From NCBI GenBank assembly GCA_024741835.1, contig JAENRP010000285.1, forward strand, positions 1 to 58,021: DNA of 58,021 bases, written 5' to 3'. The position numbers and the translations under genes are program-made. Position 1 is the first letter of the stretch. The number at the start of each line of letters is the position of its first letter. The stretch is from Diplocarpon mali. Taxonomy: Eukaryota > Ascomycota > Leotiomycetes > Helotiales > Drepanopezizaceae. The notes under the pieces are model-generated. The model made no database searches. It worked only from the letters and a program-made list of their open reading frames with translations, and was not told where the DNA came from. This document shows, in pieces, positions 1 to 10,425 of this stretch.

Positions 1-84
1 GGGAGAGAGAGAGAGAGAGAGAGAGGAGGAGAGAGAGAGAGAGAGAGGGAGAGAGAGAGAGAGGGAGAGAGAGAGAAAAGTTAC
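1..84. repeat. (GA)n/(CT)n microsatellite inside an intron
   Basis: Nearly pure GA dinucleotide repeat with a few GGA interruptions, up to about position 76. It lies just downstream of the donor (AAG|GTAAC, complement of 81-86) of the third exon of the minus-strand zinc-cluster gene, so on the coding strand it is a CT tract near the 5' end of an intron that leaves the window. Confidence 0.9.
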
Positions 85-871
85 CTTGGGGGTACATGAT
101 CTCGCAACTCGGGACGGTGAGCGCCTCCCACGGGGCCGTGGAAGACAGCGCCAGGGGATAGTCACCCCCGCCGTGGTCCGTGAAGGAGGGCGGCGACCTG
201 CCCTCGTCGACGGGGTGGCGCGATTCCCTCGCGGCCAGCTGCTGCCTCTCCGCCTCGCGCTCCGCCGGAGACTGCTGGAGCTTCTCGGTCGCACGTTTGA
301 GGCTCTCCTCCATACTCTTCAGCCTCTTCTCCAGCTCCTCGACACGTTTGTGTCTATTGACATGTCAGCACCCCTCGCTTCCTGATTAAGCGAGGCCGCG
401 GGTTGGCGGCTCTGGTTCACCCACCCAGCTGGTTTCCGCGCGGCACGCTTCGTGCTGATGGGCGTGAAGTGGCAGTGCGTTCGGTACTTGATGCATTGGA
501 GACACGTCTGACCGGTGGGCTCGCATTTGATCTTCTTCTTGCGGCACATGTCGCAGGCCTGGACAAGTCGTCAGCCAGGTTGGCACAGGGGGGGGGGGCC
601 CTCTCCCTCTTCCTCCCAGCCGCCGAGACCGTACGGGGAGAGGAAGAAAGAGGGGGAGAGAGGGTGTGTGAGTGTGTGAGTGTGTGAGTGAGTGAGTGAT
701 TGAGTGAGTGAGTGAGTGAGTGAGAGAGAGGGTGAGAGAGAGGGTGAGAGTGAGTGAGTGAATAGGCGTGAGAGAGGGAGAGGATGCGGCTCTGCGTACC
801 TTGATCACGAGTGTGACGGCGGGGGGACAGGAGCTGCCCGCGCCGGAGCTGTCGGGGGAGCTGCCGAACAT
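85..871 (-). CDS. Zn2Cys6 zinc-cluster transcription factor, 5' part (continues beyond left edge)
   Basis: N-terminal part of a fungal Zn(II)2Cys6 transcription factor, a nuclear DNA-binding regulator. Proposed exons (complement): 800-871, 425-558 and 85-353, the last ending at a donor so the gene runs off the window. Joined, the protein starts MFGSSPDSSG and carries C26-x2-C29-x6-C36-x6-C43-x2-C46-x6-C53, an exact zinc-cluster spacing, with basic KKKIK after the second Cys. The third exon gives VEELEKRLKSMEESLK, the linker/coiled-coil dimerisation segment that normally follows the cluster. Splice phases agree: K|A is phase 0, and GG|A is phase 2 across the 71-nt second intron (donor GTGGGT, acceptor AATAG). 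The first intron (559-799) carries a GAGT microsatellite. The middle-homology and activation regions are outside the window, so target genes cannot be inferred. The start codon is the least certain point. Confidence 0.82.
657..765. repeat. (GAGT)n / (GAGA)n microsatellite in intron 1
   Basis: Interrupted GTGAGTGA and GAGAGAGG repeats that make up much of the proposed 241-nt first intron of the zinc-cluster gene. Antisense reading gives the Ser/His/Thr-Leu repeat ORFs seen here, which are not coding. Confidence 0.85.
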
Positions 872-1727
872 TGTGCGGAGCGGACGACCAGGGCAGCGAG
901 CTGGGTGGGTTGGAATGGGCGGGACGACAGCAGCTCAACCGTTCTCGAGGGGAATGATGAAGCTGATCGAATCGTCGAACATGTAACGGAGGGCAGAAGG
1001 GGGGCCGGTTTCACTCCATCGGGGGGGAGGGGATCAATCCGACGCGCAATGCGTCACGTGACGGCAGCACTCTCCACGAGACCAGAGGGGAGGCGTGAGG
1101 CGAGGGGATGGAGGTGTTGGTGTCGGTATTGGTGTTGGTGTTGGTGGTGTTGTCGTCGTCGCCGTCGTCGTCGCCGTCGTCGTTGCTGTCGTGGTGCGGC
1201 GTCGAGGGCAGGCTTTGCGAGGCTTTTCGAGGCTTTGCGGGTTTGTGCGATGAGACGGCGGTCTCCGCTCTCTGCCCGCCTTAAAGAGCCCGACAGCCGC
1301 GCGAATATTACGAACATGGGCCGGCCTAGACCCGATCTCGCGGCCAGGCCCACGTGACCGTCTCGGACTCTCCCAAGAGGCCGCAGCTGCGGCGACTCGC
1401 CGCCCAGCACCAATCACGACGCCTTGCGCGCATCCTGCTCTCGCGCGGCGGCGACATGGATGATCAGCTCGGCCGCGTCGCCCCCTCGGTCTTCGCGTCT
1501 GACTTATTTGTTCGCTCTTCGGGCCTGGCGACGCGGGCGACCAGGGGCGGTGCCTGTGCCCCTGTGCCCCTGTGCCGGTCTGACGAAGAAGCCTGGCTCA
1601 CGGAGAAGCCTGGCTCACGGCTGCATCTGCCTACCCTCGAGGCCTCTGCCGCAGGTGAGGGCTGGCCGCAGGTGAGGGCTGGCCGCAAGGTGTCTGCTCC
1701 GATAACTACAGCTAACCCGCGCGCACA

Positions 1728-1914
1728 GGAGAGGACGAGGACAGGAGAAGACGAGGACAGCACGCGCACAGGAGAAGACGACGACAGCACGCGCACAAGA
1801 GAGGACGAGCACAGCATAAGTACAGGAGAAGGACGAGCACAGGAGCAGACAAGCACAACAGAGGACGAGCACAAGAGGACGAGCACAAGAGGACGAGCAC
1901 AAGAGGACGAGCAT
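1728..1914. repeat. Degenerate GAGGACGAGCACAR minisatellite
   Basis: Head-to-tail arginine-codon-like repeats. The right part (about 1861-1914) has three to four copies of the 14-mer GAGGACGAGCACAA. The left part has a longer, about 30-bp form (ACAGGAGAAGACGAGGACAG followed by CACGCGC) in two to three copies. The long Arg/Thr/Glu-rich frame across it is a product of the repeat. Confidence 0.85.
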
Positions 1915-2538
1915 ATCGCCAGCACCCGAACCCCCCCCTCGGCCCGATGGCTTCGGGATGTCTCTACCCTGGCAAGCCTCGGGCCGGTCGGCTGTCACGG
2001 TAGACACCAGCTTGCTGCTGACACGAGCAGCGCCGGCGTCGGGTGGGCGGCGTCGACGCTCTAGCATAGCACTCGAGCTAGGCCACGGCCAGGCCCGGAG
2101 CGTCCCATACCCCCCCAATCGCTGCGGGAGATCTGTCCGATGCCATGCGAAGCCGAGCGTCAGAACACGCCATTCCAGATTCCCCCCTCCTCACGACCGC
2201 TTCTCCAGCTCGCGAGAGAGAGACCAGGCCTCGGGGTCCCTCGACCGCCACCTCCTTGCTGTACACGGAGGGCGTGGCGCACGGTGCTTCGGCGGGTGCG
2301 AGGGATGGAAATCGCCCGTCTCCATGGCGACGAGAGATTGGCAGACCTGCCCGCCGAGAGAGTTGGCCTTCGATCCGGGAGGGTCAGCCGGTCGTCGCTA
2401 TCGATCGCGATCCCACGCGAGATGCCTCTTCTTCCCAGGACCCCCGCCGGGGCATTTCCCAGACCGCGACCGAGATGCATTCTTTCAGAGCAAAGCCGTG
2501 GCCTTGGCCCAGCAGGCCGAACGCGTGGAAAGCGCGTC

Positions 2539-2583
2539 GGGTTAGGGTTAGGGTTATGTTTAGGGTTAGGGTTAGGGTTGGGG
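2539..2583 (+). repeat. Interstitial telomeric repeats (GGGTTA)n
   Basis: About seven near-perfect GGGTTA units, with one degenerate unit (ATGTTTA) in the middle, in ordinary GC-rich sequence. TTAGGG is the telomere repeat of most filamentous ascomycetes. The block is flanked on both sides by non-telomeric DNA, so it is not a chromosome end. Confidence 0.9.
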
Positions 2584-3384
2584 CCTGACTGGCAAGGGGA
2601 GACGTCGGTGGAGGGCTGGGGCCTCCCCGCGGATGGGCCACTGCAGCTCGCGCCAGGAACCGGGCCCAGCGACGTCCTCAGTACGTGGCCGGAATCACGT
2701 TCCTTGTCACCTCGGTGCGCACGAGATACTGGGCAATGCTGCTTGCACCGACCTGCGTGCATCGACCCCCGTGGTATGTCGCAGAGCCAGCGGCGAGCTG
2801 GAACCACTGCAACTCTCTGTCACCTCTAGCATCATCTCTTGAGTGACAGCCTGCCCTTCAGATCCCTCGGCTTCCTACACAGCTTCTCGAAGCGTTGTAC
2901 AGGATCTCGGGGCTACCACAGGTCTCCTTGCCAAGAACCCCTGAACAGGGTCCCGTCTTGTCGATTAAGACTCGTGCCCTATCACATCTTACATCTCTCC
3001 AAAGAGATCTTGGTGCCTCTCGTGTTGACCCCGTACGAAGCCCGAACACCTCTATCCACAAAATGCAGCGACCTCTTCGTCCAGACGCCCTCGCGACGGT
3101 GTATCCAGGAGAGGCTCTCCGTCCGCGCGCGGGTGTGCAAGGGACGAGTCGGGGGGGAAGAGCGCACCCTGACCGTGTCGAAGCTTGAGCGTCGGCTGGA
3201 GAGCGATTTCCTCTCGCGCAACGCTAGGATCCACGCAGAGGGTCTCGGTTCGGCAGCGCTCGTCGCGCATACTCTGGTCTGAGGATCGGAAGCGTTGGCA
3301 CCGGAGAGAAGAAGTCCCGCGCCGCGCGAGAAGCGTCGAATGATTATGGGCTGAGGCTTCGCCGACGGCCGGGCAGGGATCAGA

Positions 3385-3652
3385 GGTCTGGTCTAGAGGG
3401 GAGGAGAAGAGGGTTTGGTTTTAAGGGGAGTAGAAGGGGGTCTAGTCTAGAGGAGAGAAGAGGGTCTAGTCTAGAGCAGAAGAGGAAAGGGGTCTAGTTT
3501 AGATGTAGAGTGTCTAATCTAAAATAGAGCACAAGGAGAAGGAAAAGGTCTCGTTTAAAATAGAGTCAAAGAAGAAGAAAGTCCAATTCAAGTAGAGTAG
3601 AAGAAGAGGGTCTAGCCTAGAGCGAAAGAGGAAGAGTCTAGTCTAGAGCACA
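3385..3652. repeat. Degenerate tandem array centred on GTCTAGTCTAGAG
   Basis: About eight imperfect repeats of roughly 30-38 bp, each a GTCTAGTCTAGAG-like core (containing TCTAGA) followed by a purine-rich arm such as GAGAAGAGG. The central copies have drifted by C-to-T and G-to-A changes (GTCTAATCTAAAATAGAG). Confidence 0.8.
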
Positions 3653-3796
3653 AGTCCCCAGATCCCAAGGCCGTCTCCGGAACGCGCCAGAGGCGGTGGC
3701 CGCTGTCCGTGAAGTAGAGACCAGAGGAGAGAGGAGAGACGTACTAGGAGGGAAAAAGAAAGGAAAGCAAGATAGGGGAGAAGGGGAAAAAAGGGG

Positions 3797-3797
3797 N
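3797..3797. other. Ambiguous base (N)
   Basis: Single N in a purine-rich, A/G homopolymer-prone stretch (about 3740-3860). It probably marks an uncertain consensus base in low-complexity DNA. No gene is affected. Confidence 0.95.
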
Positions 3798-5067
3798 AAG
3801 AATCTAGAAGAAAGGGAAAAAAGAAAAAAGAGGATGAAGAAAAAGAAGAAAAAACCGGCATGATATCGACGTCCCGAGCTGCAAAGCCCGAGATGCCAAG
3901 GCGAGTATACACCGCACGCCAAACCAGGCGGCGCGGAGGACAATCGAGCAGGTAGGCGCTCTTCTTCCAGTACATACATCTGTAAGGACTATCATCTGCA
4001 CAGCAGGCCCGTGGGCGCTCTGATCGAGGTCTCCTAGGCACGCAGCGCTCTGCCTCGACAGCAGGCCGAGTTGGGCCCGAGACACAGATCTCGCACACCT
4101 GCGTCGGGGACCTCGAGCGGGACCCGAGCACGAGACGCCCGTTGCGGCGCGCAGCGCTGGCCATGTAGACATCGGCTCGGGGCCCGGGCGAAGCGAAGCG
4201 AGGCGAGGCGAGCAGAACAGCCGGCTTGCCGCAGAGACCGAAACCGAGAGCGAGAAACGCCGCCCGCCGATCGCGGCCTGGGATCTTGAGCAGGAGAAGC
4301 GGCACACGCTTCTGGCTTCATCTTGGCTGGTCCTCCCCTGGCAAGATCCCGAGAGACTCGTCAAGCTTAGCGAGCGTGCGATCCCCTCTCGGGAGTGGAC
4401 GGGTGGTGGTCTCGGTAGACCCTGATGCGTCGTCGGGGAGAATATTTGAAGTCGTGGATCTTGGGGTTGTTTGTTGATGTCCTCCCAGCTAGCCGAGATC
4501 CGACGAGCCCCGAGGTGCTCGGTCCCCGACTTCAGCTTGCGGCAGGCCTCGAAAGCCTAGGCATACCAAGACGAGCTTGCGATTCGAGAGGAACATCTAC
4601 CACGGGCTTGAAGACTTCGGGGAGCGGTGAATGCTGAGCTCTCGCAGACCTTGCAACAACAGACATCGGTGATTGCGTCGGGAGAGGAAACTTGCGGTAT
4701 CACACTCTGGCTTACTGCAGTATGACCTTCCAAGTCGACGACTCAGCCTTGGAAACCCGTACGGTGCATGGGTTTCCATGCAACGTTGTGCATCAATATA
4801 CGTGACTTGTATGTTGAGTACACGCTAGTGCAATATGCCGGCAGCTCTCCTTGGCTTATAAAGCATGTGAGTCTTGTCTCTCTCGTCTCTCTTCTCGATC
4901 CTGAAATTCCCCTACAGCTCTCTGCAGAGCTTGAAGTCTCGGGGCTATAGGGCAGCTTCACGTCCGAGCATTCCCAGATACCATGGTCGGATTGCACGCG
5001 GATGATGCGGAGGACATCTCGAGAACTCTTGACTTCGAGAATCGGCAATCCTGAATCTTATTCTCTC

Positions 5068-7621
5068 CTACAGATCCTCCCTCAGGTTATTCTGCTTCAA
5101 CCACCTCTCATGTGCCTCTGGAATCTTGCCAGTATGATCCAACCTTGCTCGTTCCAAGTATTTCGGCCTCTTTGCCGTCTGCTTCTTCGTGACCACCCAA
5201 TCATCAACCTGACCCAAAACATGCGGACCCAAGCGCTGCTCAGCAAGCCCATAGTTCTCCTCCAAAGCCTGCCAATCCACGACCCCTTCAGGTCTCTCCT
5301 CAGCCAGCGGCTTGGCCCACGTATCATCCTGGACAAAATCATGCCCCTCGTGAGCACCCCAGGCCTCCCACCTGTCGTGGGCTGCGGGGTCCAGGTAGCG
5401 GTAGCCGCTGAAAGTGGTGCCCATGGCCTCAGATCGGAGTAGGACATTTCTTCCCCACCTCACAAGACCCGTTGTACCCGCGGGGTAAGTGATATTGAGC
5501 ACCTCGACCTTCCGCCCGGTACTCAGGCTTCGCATCAAGGCAATCGAAACTTCAAACCGCCCGAGCTTGGTAGCGAAACCGCCTCGAGCGTAGCTCAACC
5601 ACTTGGTGAGATGCGGTTCGACTTCCCACGTCTTGCCGAGAGGAGAGAGGAGCTTAATGCCCAAGATACCTTGCATGAGTACTGTGGTGGGGCCGCTGGA
5701 CCACCCGTGGGAGTGAGAATTCCGTGATAGTTGCCAGTATGCCGGATAATGGATGTACCCGTCGATTCGGTACCCCTCACACAGTGTAGAGTTCGTCATG
5801 CCAGGGCCATCAAGCATATATCCCCACATAAGTTCGATCAGCTCAACCGCGGCGTCGTGGTTACCAGCCGCGCTGTGGCCGAGCAGTTCGAAAGACGAAG
5901 CAAATGGAGAGATGACGTTGGGGAACTCCACGGCTGGTGCGCCGTGCTTCACCCAACGCCTTCGCAGGTTCTCGGAAACAGTGTACGCCTGAGATGCAGA
6001 GGAGACTGCTCCCGACAACAAGACCCAGCTGTTTCCATCCTGGGGAAGGACCTTTTCAGGCCCATCGCAGCCTCTTCGGCCCATGTTGTCACCGTAGAGG
6101 CCGTCATCGTGGCAGTATAGCGTGGAGATGCCTTTGTACAGCCGTTGGCGAGTCCTTGCCCAGTCTTCGCCGTCTGACGTCGTATTTTTGCTGATCCATG
6201 AAGCGAGCCTGATGCTATTACCAAGGACATCGAGGAGTATAGCAGAGGCTTCAACGTTATGGCCTGTCATACCTGGCCGGATCCAGTCGTTGGTGGAGGT
6301 AACATGCAAGAGCCCTGTGTCGTCGACCTTCCTGATGCTGACCGTCAGCGCGGTGATGTAGGCGGCCCACTTCTCTCTCAGCCATTCCATGTCTCCCGAG
6401 TAGAGGACGTATTGATATGTCCCAACCAAGGTGTGCAGGTGGTAGGTATCACTGAACTCTCCCAAAGCCCCCATAGGAGGGCCTGCGTACGGCATTGAGC
6501 CATCAGGGTATTGCCGGTGGTATATGATGTCCAACGCATTCCGCACAGCCAACATGTCATATGTCGAGACAGCAATGCCTGGTACCGCGATAGTCATATC
6601 TCCAGGCCACACCATCCTGTCACGTTTGGCTCCATCGGTCGTGACTGTGGTTCCGTTTGCAATGGTGTAGTTGGAGTACCACGCTCCAGGAGGCGCATGG
6701 TTGTGATCAAAGTTTCGATTGAAGTTGATCAGAGAGCCCCCCTCTTTCGGATCCAAGGTGGAGAGCTGCAGGGTATAAGCACCCGCATACCAGACGCGGT
6801 TGAGTACCGACGACGAGCTATCGAAATATCCAGTATATGCCCTGCCGTTGGGGTTGGAGGGGAAAGCGGTGCAATTGACCCAAATCTTCGACATGACGAC
6901 TGTAGGCTCGTGCAAGGTGCCATTCTTGGATGCAGGGTTCCACCGTAACAGCATCTGTCCAAGCGCGCGATACCAAGTATCCTTCTGCAAGGGAGCATGT
7001 TCTCTCTTGGGTGCCGAATGTCCTTCGTGCCAGTACCCGCCTTCGGTGGGGGTATCGGTGGTTGGCATAAAGACCGTCAAGTACTTGAATCCTCCTCTGT
7101 TGTATCCCCCGCCAACGCAGTTGGTCCCTGTATGATTCAACGAGAACGAAAGAGGTAAATCTCGATTGTCATCGCCAGTCGCATCGCATTCGCGGTCTGC
7201 GAAGAAAGGGGACTCGGAGTAGGCCAGGACAACGTATGGATTGTTCCTGATCGAGTCGACCTCGAAACATACCCTGAGATTTGTTAGCACCAATGCTCTC
7301 GACAGACGTCTGAAATACTCACTTGCCAGCAATATTCTCACCGAATTCAAAGGTAACCAAGCCTCCGGGGCCGATTTCCAAGCCAGTACCTCTAGTCCTC
7401 GCATCCTCCAGAACAGCCTCTGCACCCCAAACTGGACCCTCGGAATGAAATATCTTAGCGGGTGTGATGTATGACTTGTTGAAAGGGGCTCGGATATTGT
7501 CTTCCCATGGCCCTGGGTATATCGTATCTAGCGGAAGGGACTCGTAGTCTGGTCCATCGAACTTTGCAGCTGGCGCGGCGAGGAAGAACGCGCCGAGGAG
7601 GTGGAGAGAACAGAATCGCAT
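5068..7621 (-). CDS. Secreted GH78-type alpha-L-rhamnosidase
   Basis: Predicted extracellular glycoside hydrolase releasing alpha-L-rhamnose from plant polysaccharides (rhamnogalacturonan) or flavonoid glycosides. Exons (complement): 7323-7621 and 5068-7273. The 49-nt intron (donor GTGAGT, acceptor CTCAG) rejoins ENIAG-K-VCFEV in phase; total 834 aa, a usual length for the family. Residues 1-19 (MRFCSLHLLGAFFLAAPAA) are a signal peptide. The N-terminal third is beta-rich. The (alpha/alpha)6-barrel region has the family signature DGAKRDRMVWPGD at about 313-325, whose acidic residues correspond to the catalytic acid region of GH78, then GTYQYVLYSGDMEWL and TGHNVEASAILLDVL (about 437-450), and a C-terminal SHGWSSGPTTVLMQGILG segment before a beta-domain. 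Several N-x-T/S sites (NGT, NYT, NCT) fit secretion. The frame is intact. Family assignment is from motif recall. Confidence 0.85.
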
Positions 7622-8022
7622 GTTTCAAGAGATGTCGAATGTCGATGCTGCTGTATCATGGTTTGCCGCATTTCATGCTCTCCAAGTACAAAGAGAATGC
7701 GGGGTGGCGGTGGCGGGGTCCGACGATGAAACTGAAGGTATGTTTTGCCAACGCCAGGGCACCAGGGAGGGAGAGCACTTTGCCCCGCAGATAGATCCGA
7801 AGTCATGAAATCCGGGGAACGTTGAGAGATTGAGTCGGGTAGGAGAAATAAACAATGTATCCTCTGATCTCGAGTTGTCAAAGGGTCCAAGTCTTGATGC
7901 TATATTCCTCTGCCACATTATGCACAAGGTACTTGTGTTTGGGTGTATCCTGTCGATTATCGCGCATCTTCCTCGACTCCAATCGCAACGCCAGACGCTC
8001 CCAGAACTCCAGTCAACACCCC
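7622..8022. other. Intergenic, rhamnosidase promoter / Hnt3 3' end
   Basis: 400 bp between two minus-strand genes. It must hold the promoter and 5' UTR of the rhamnosidase gene and the 3' end of the aprataxin-like gene. No distinct motif stands out. Confidence 0.5.
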
Positions 8023-8751
8023 TCATTCCTTCTTCCAATCGTCAAACTCTTCCTTCAGATGCTCCTTTAGCCTGGCAAATTTGTTTTCAAAGTTCTTCCC
8101 ACACCTCCAGCACTGCATATTCCGATTTGGGGACCTCCTGGTCCGCCGCTCGTCATCCTTCGCCAGCGGGAACTCGGCCAGATCCACAAAGAACGGCGTA
8201 GCAAAGCTGTTGTAGTGTTTCCTGTGCTTCAAGAACTCCGAGTATCGATCGACACTGAGGACATGAATATGCAGGTGGTTCATGGATGGGTGGGCGTGTA
8301 TGCCAACCTGAACCTCCTTCTGCCAGTCCCTACCCACGGGCAGCTCTTCACCATTCGCGAGCACGACCTCCCCATTCAGGACCCTTTCTCTTGGTATATC
8401 TTGTTGGGAGAACTTCCCGTATCGGCGCTGTAGTTCCTCGCCCACTATCTGCTTTAGCTTCGCGGCCTGTTCTCGGACACGAGCGAGGAACTCGGCGTCT
8501 TCGAAGGCGTCGAAGGGGTGTTGCAGGGTATGCTGGTGCGAGCGAGGCAACAGGAGCGTATGGACGCTCGACTTCGGATACCGGTCGTTGACTGCCACGA
8601 AGTCATTGTCGTAGAAGACTACGCGCGAAGCCTCGTATTTCCGCGGGTTGTCGATGTAGGCACCGAGGCTGTCGCGACCAAAGGCGCCATTCTTGCTCTG
8701 CACTTTTTTGGGCGGCCCGGAGGAGGAAGGAGAAGCTTTTCGTTTACTCAT
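8023..8751 (-). CDS. hnt3: Aprataxin/Hnt3-like DNA 5'-adenylate hydrolase
   Basis: HIT-family repair enzyme that removes AMP left on DNA 5' ends by abortive ligation; nuclear. The single exon gives 242 aa when started at MSKRKASPSSS, whose basic N-terminus (KRK, PPKK) looks like a nuclear localisation signal. In-frame upstream ATGs (8820, 8886) would add a low-complexity extension and are less likely; fission yeast Hnt3 is about this shorter length. The HIT core runs from about 25 to 185, with the histidine triad HLHIHVL at 159-165 (H159, H161, H163) preceded by HAHPSMN. The C-terminal zinc finger CWRCGKNFENKFARLKEH has C214, C217 and H231, with E235 as likely fourth ligand (C2HE, as in Hnt3). 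No introns. Function is confident from the combination of triad and zinc finger. Confidence 0.88.
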   Translation of the reverse strand: MSKRKASPSSSGPPKKVQSKNGAFGRDSLGAYIDNPRKYEASRVVFYDNDFVAVNDRYPKSSVHTLLLPRSHQHTLQHPFDAFEDAEFLARVREQAAKLKQIVGEELQRRYGKFSQQDIPRERVLNGEVVLANGEELPVGRDWQKEVQVGIHAHPSMNHLHIHVLSVDRYSEFLKHRKHYNSFATPFFVDLAEFPLAKDDERRTRRSPNRNMQCWRCGKNFENKFARLKEHLKEEFDDWKKE

Positions 8752-10142
8752 GAGAGCCGAGACTGTGTGAAAGTCAGCGGAGAATAGATGGACGTGAGGC
8801 AATGGGTTGCGTGCACGCATTGCGCGAGGACGAGGCTGGCGAGGCTGAAGTTGCAGTGGCCCTATTGTCGCCCTTGGCGGTGGCATCTCGCTGGGTATCT
8901 TTGAGCATCATAAATATAAGACGAACAATTGGCCTTCATATTATTCTCCTAGCCTTTGAAGCCGGTGAGGTTGAGGCCATTTGGAATGGAAACCTGAGAG
9001 CTGCTGTATAAAATTCCCATCCAGCGCAAACAGCCGAAGTTCTTCCGCTTGGTTTGTCAGCCCGCTTGAACATCCATTTGGCGGCTTACGATCTCGAATT
9101 GAAGCTGACTAAGACATATTCAAAATGTAAGCTTCAAGATTCGGATTCAAGCTCACCGGCTCACATTCGCGAGCCTACTTGATTTCAGCTCCAACTACTA
9201 TTCTATAAGAAGTTACATAAACCACAGGATTTCCCAGCACGAGATCTACAACTACGACTCCAAGAAACACCCATACATCTGATCCTTCCAAGGCCATCAA
9301 GTGATTATTCCAGTATCCCTCCCTAGCGTTGATATATCAAAAGGTTCGTAAATACATGTAAAGAGGCTCTTGGCTTCGGTTAGTACTCACTTTCAGTCTT
9401 CTTTATTCCGCTTGATGCGAAATTGTCTTATGTTAATTCTCACGGCGCTTTTCATTTGGGGTCAACTCAAGGCCATGTTTGTGAGATCACGTGAGTAAAT
9501 GGAATAGTCCAACGCCAGATGACCCTATTCATACGGTTCGTGGAAAATACGCGTCTAAAATTTCAACTCGTAATGCTATCCATTTAATTCATCAGTCACA
9601 AATGTGGAGCTTGTCATCGATTCCCAGTACTTCTGCACAGTTAGAAGCCTTGGGTCGGGAAAGCAAATAGTAAAGAATGCCTTTGAATGTATGATTCTTA
9701 CAGAATCCTGTTGAGAGGGAGGGTTAGGAGAGAGCACGCAAAGAAAACGCAAGTGAGGTTGGCGAACTGAACTCTGCAACAGTTGCAATTCTCTGCCGGT
9801 GAGATGAATCTGATTTTGGTACCAAGAGTTCGGATCCTTCAGTCATACAAGGTGATCCGCGGGGTTGAGAGCCACGACACGGCAACACCGAATTTCTTCT
9901 TCCCGTGAAGTTTGGGATGGACCAGCTGTGATGTTGGGTGGCATTCTATGACATAAAATTCAGTTGAGCTCTCTCAAGATCTCAGGTTGCAGGATCGAAG
10001 AACAAGCAAAGAGATATCTGGTTTTGATATAAACCACAACATCAGAGCGGGTTGTGCTGACCTGAGTAACTGGATTTCTTTAAAAAAAAAAGATCAGAGA
10101 AGCGCCCGTTGATTGACTCGATAGACACACGCACCAAGACTC
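8752..10142. other. Intergenic, no supported gene
   Basis: Contains the Hnt3 promoter side. A short frame at about 9414-9495 starts MRNCLMLILTALFIWG, signal-peptide-like but only about 27 codons. A splice-like pair at about 9125/9189 precedes a short NYYSIRSYINHRIS frame that lacks a proper start. Neither is enough to call. The stretch downstream of the CFEM gene (9480-10130) shows no transmembrane segments in any frame. Confidence 0.5.
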
Positions 10143-10425
10143 TCAATGACTGCAGTTGCTGACGACGCACAGTGCGACGCTCTCTCGTAACTCGACATCG
10201 AGACAGACGCAAGTGTGGTGAGAAGCTGCGCAGGGTGATGCCTCCAGGCCAGTCTCCAGGCACTTTAACTGGATCCATGTCAGTTACTTTGCGTCGCGAC
10301 GATACTTTGTGAGGACTTACCGAACACGATGGCAGTGTACCTAACGTCTTCTGGGCAGACAGCGGTTGGAGCGATGCCAGGAGCAGCAGTGCAGCGCCGA
10401 TACGTTGTCCCGTACTTCCACGCAT
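10143..10425 (-). CDS. Small secreted CFEM-domain protein, possibly a truncated relic
   Basis: Two exons (complement 10321-10425 and 10143-10268) joined by a 52-nt intron with donor GTAAGT, branch-like ACTGAC and acceptor CCAG, phase 0, give 76 aa. Residues 1-24 (MRGSTGQRIGAALLLLASLQPLSAQ) form a signal peptide. The mature part has seven cysteines in CFEM order: LPSCSLKC, then SPC, TCVCLD (the D-x-C-x-C-like core) and LCVVSNC. CFEM proteins are fungal extracellular or surface proteins involved in haem uptake or host interaction, and the domain also begins Pth11-type receptors. The eighth cysteine is missing: the frame stops one codon pair after SNC. In the next frame the DNA reads VIESL, which commonly follows NC in CFEM domains, so a small indel may have truncated a longer protein. 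No seven-helix region follows within 1 kb. A start 6 nt upstream (MLMRG) is possible. Confidence 0.6.

Larger units (their letters stand above)
872..5067. other. 4.2-kb GC-rich gene-free interval
   Basis: Lies upstream of the minus-strand zinc-cluster gene and downstream of the minus-strand rhamnosidase gene. Open frames here are GC-driven, overlap on both strands, and show no recognisable domain or signal peptide. It holds a GTC/GCC trinucleotide run (about 1145-1190), small direct repeats (1570-1690), a minisatellite (1728-1914), interstitial telomeric repeats (2539-2583), a TCTAGA-centred repeat array (3385-3652) and a purine-rich stretch with one N. Part of it is probably the promoter and 5' UTR of the zinc-cluster gene. 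I see no gene. Confidence 0.6.

Noticed and set aside
1..84. Regular short repeats as a possible CRISPR array; also considered at 657-765
   Set aside because: Simple dinucleotide and tetranucleotide microsatellites without unique spacers, in a eukaryotic gene.
86..385. Plus-strand frame at the left edge
   Set aside because: Antisense of the coiled-coil exon of the zinc-cluster gene.
1464..2118. Ser/Cys/Leu-rich minus-strand frames (153 and 167 codons)
   Set aside because: Products of the minisatellite read in several frames.
2500..2600. Chromosome end
   Set aside because: Telomeric units are few, contain a degenerate unit and are flanked on both sides by unique sequence.
8751..8886. Upstream start codons for the aprataxin-like gene
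   Set aside because: The added 45 residues are low-complexity and the shorter start fits the family length and a basic N-terminus.
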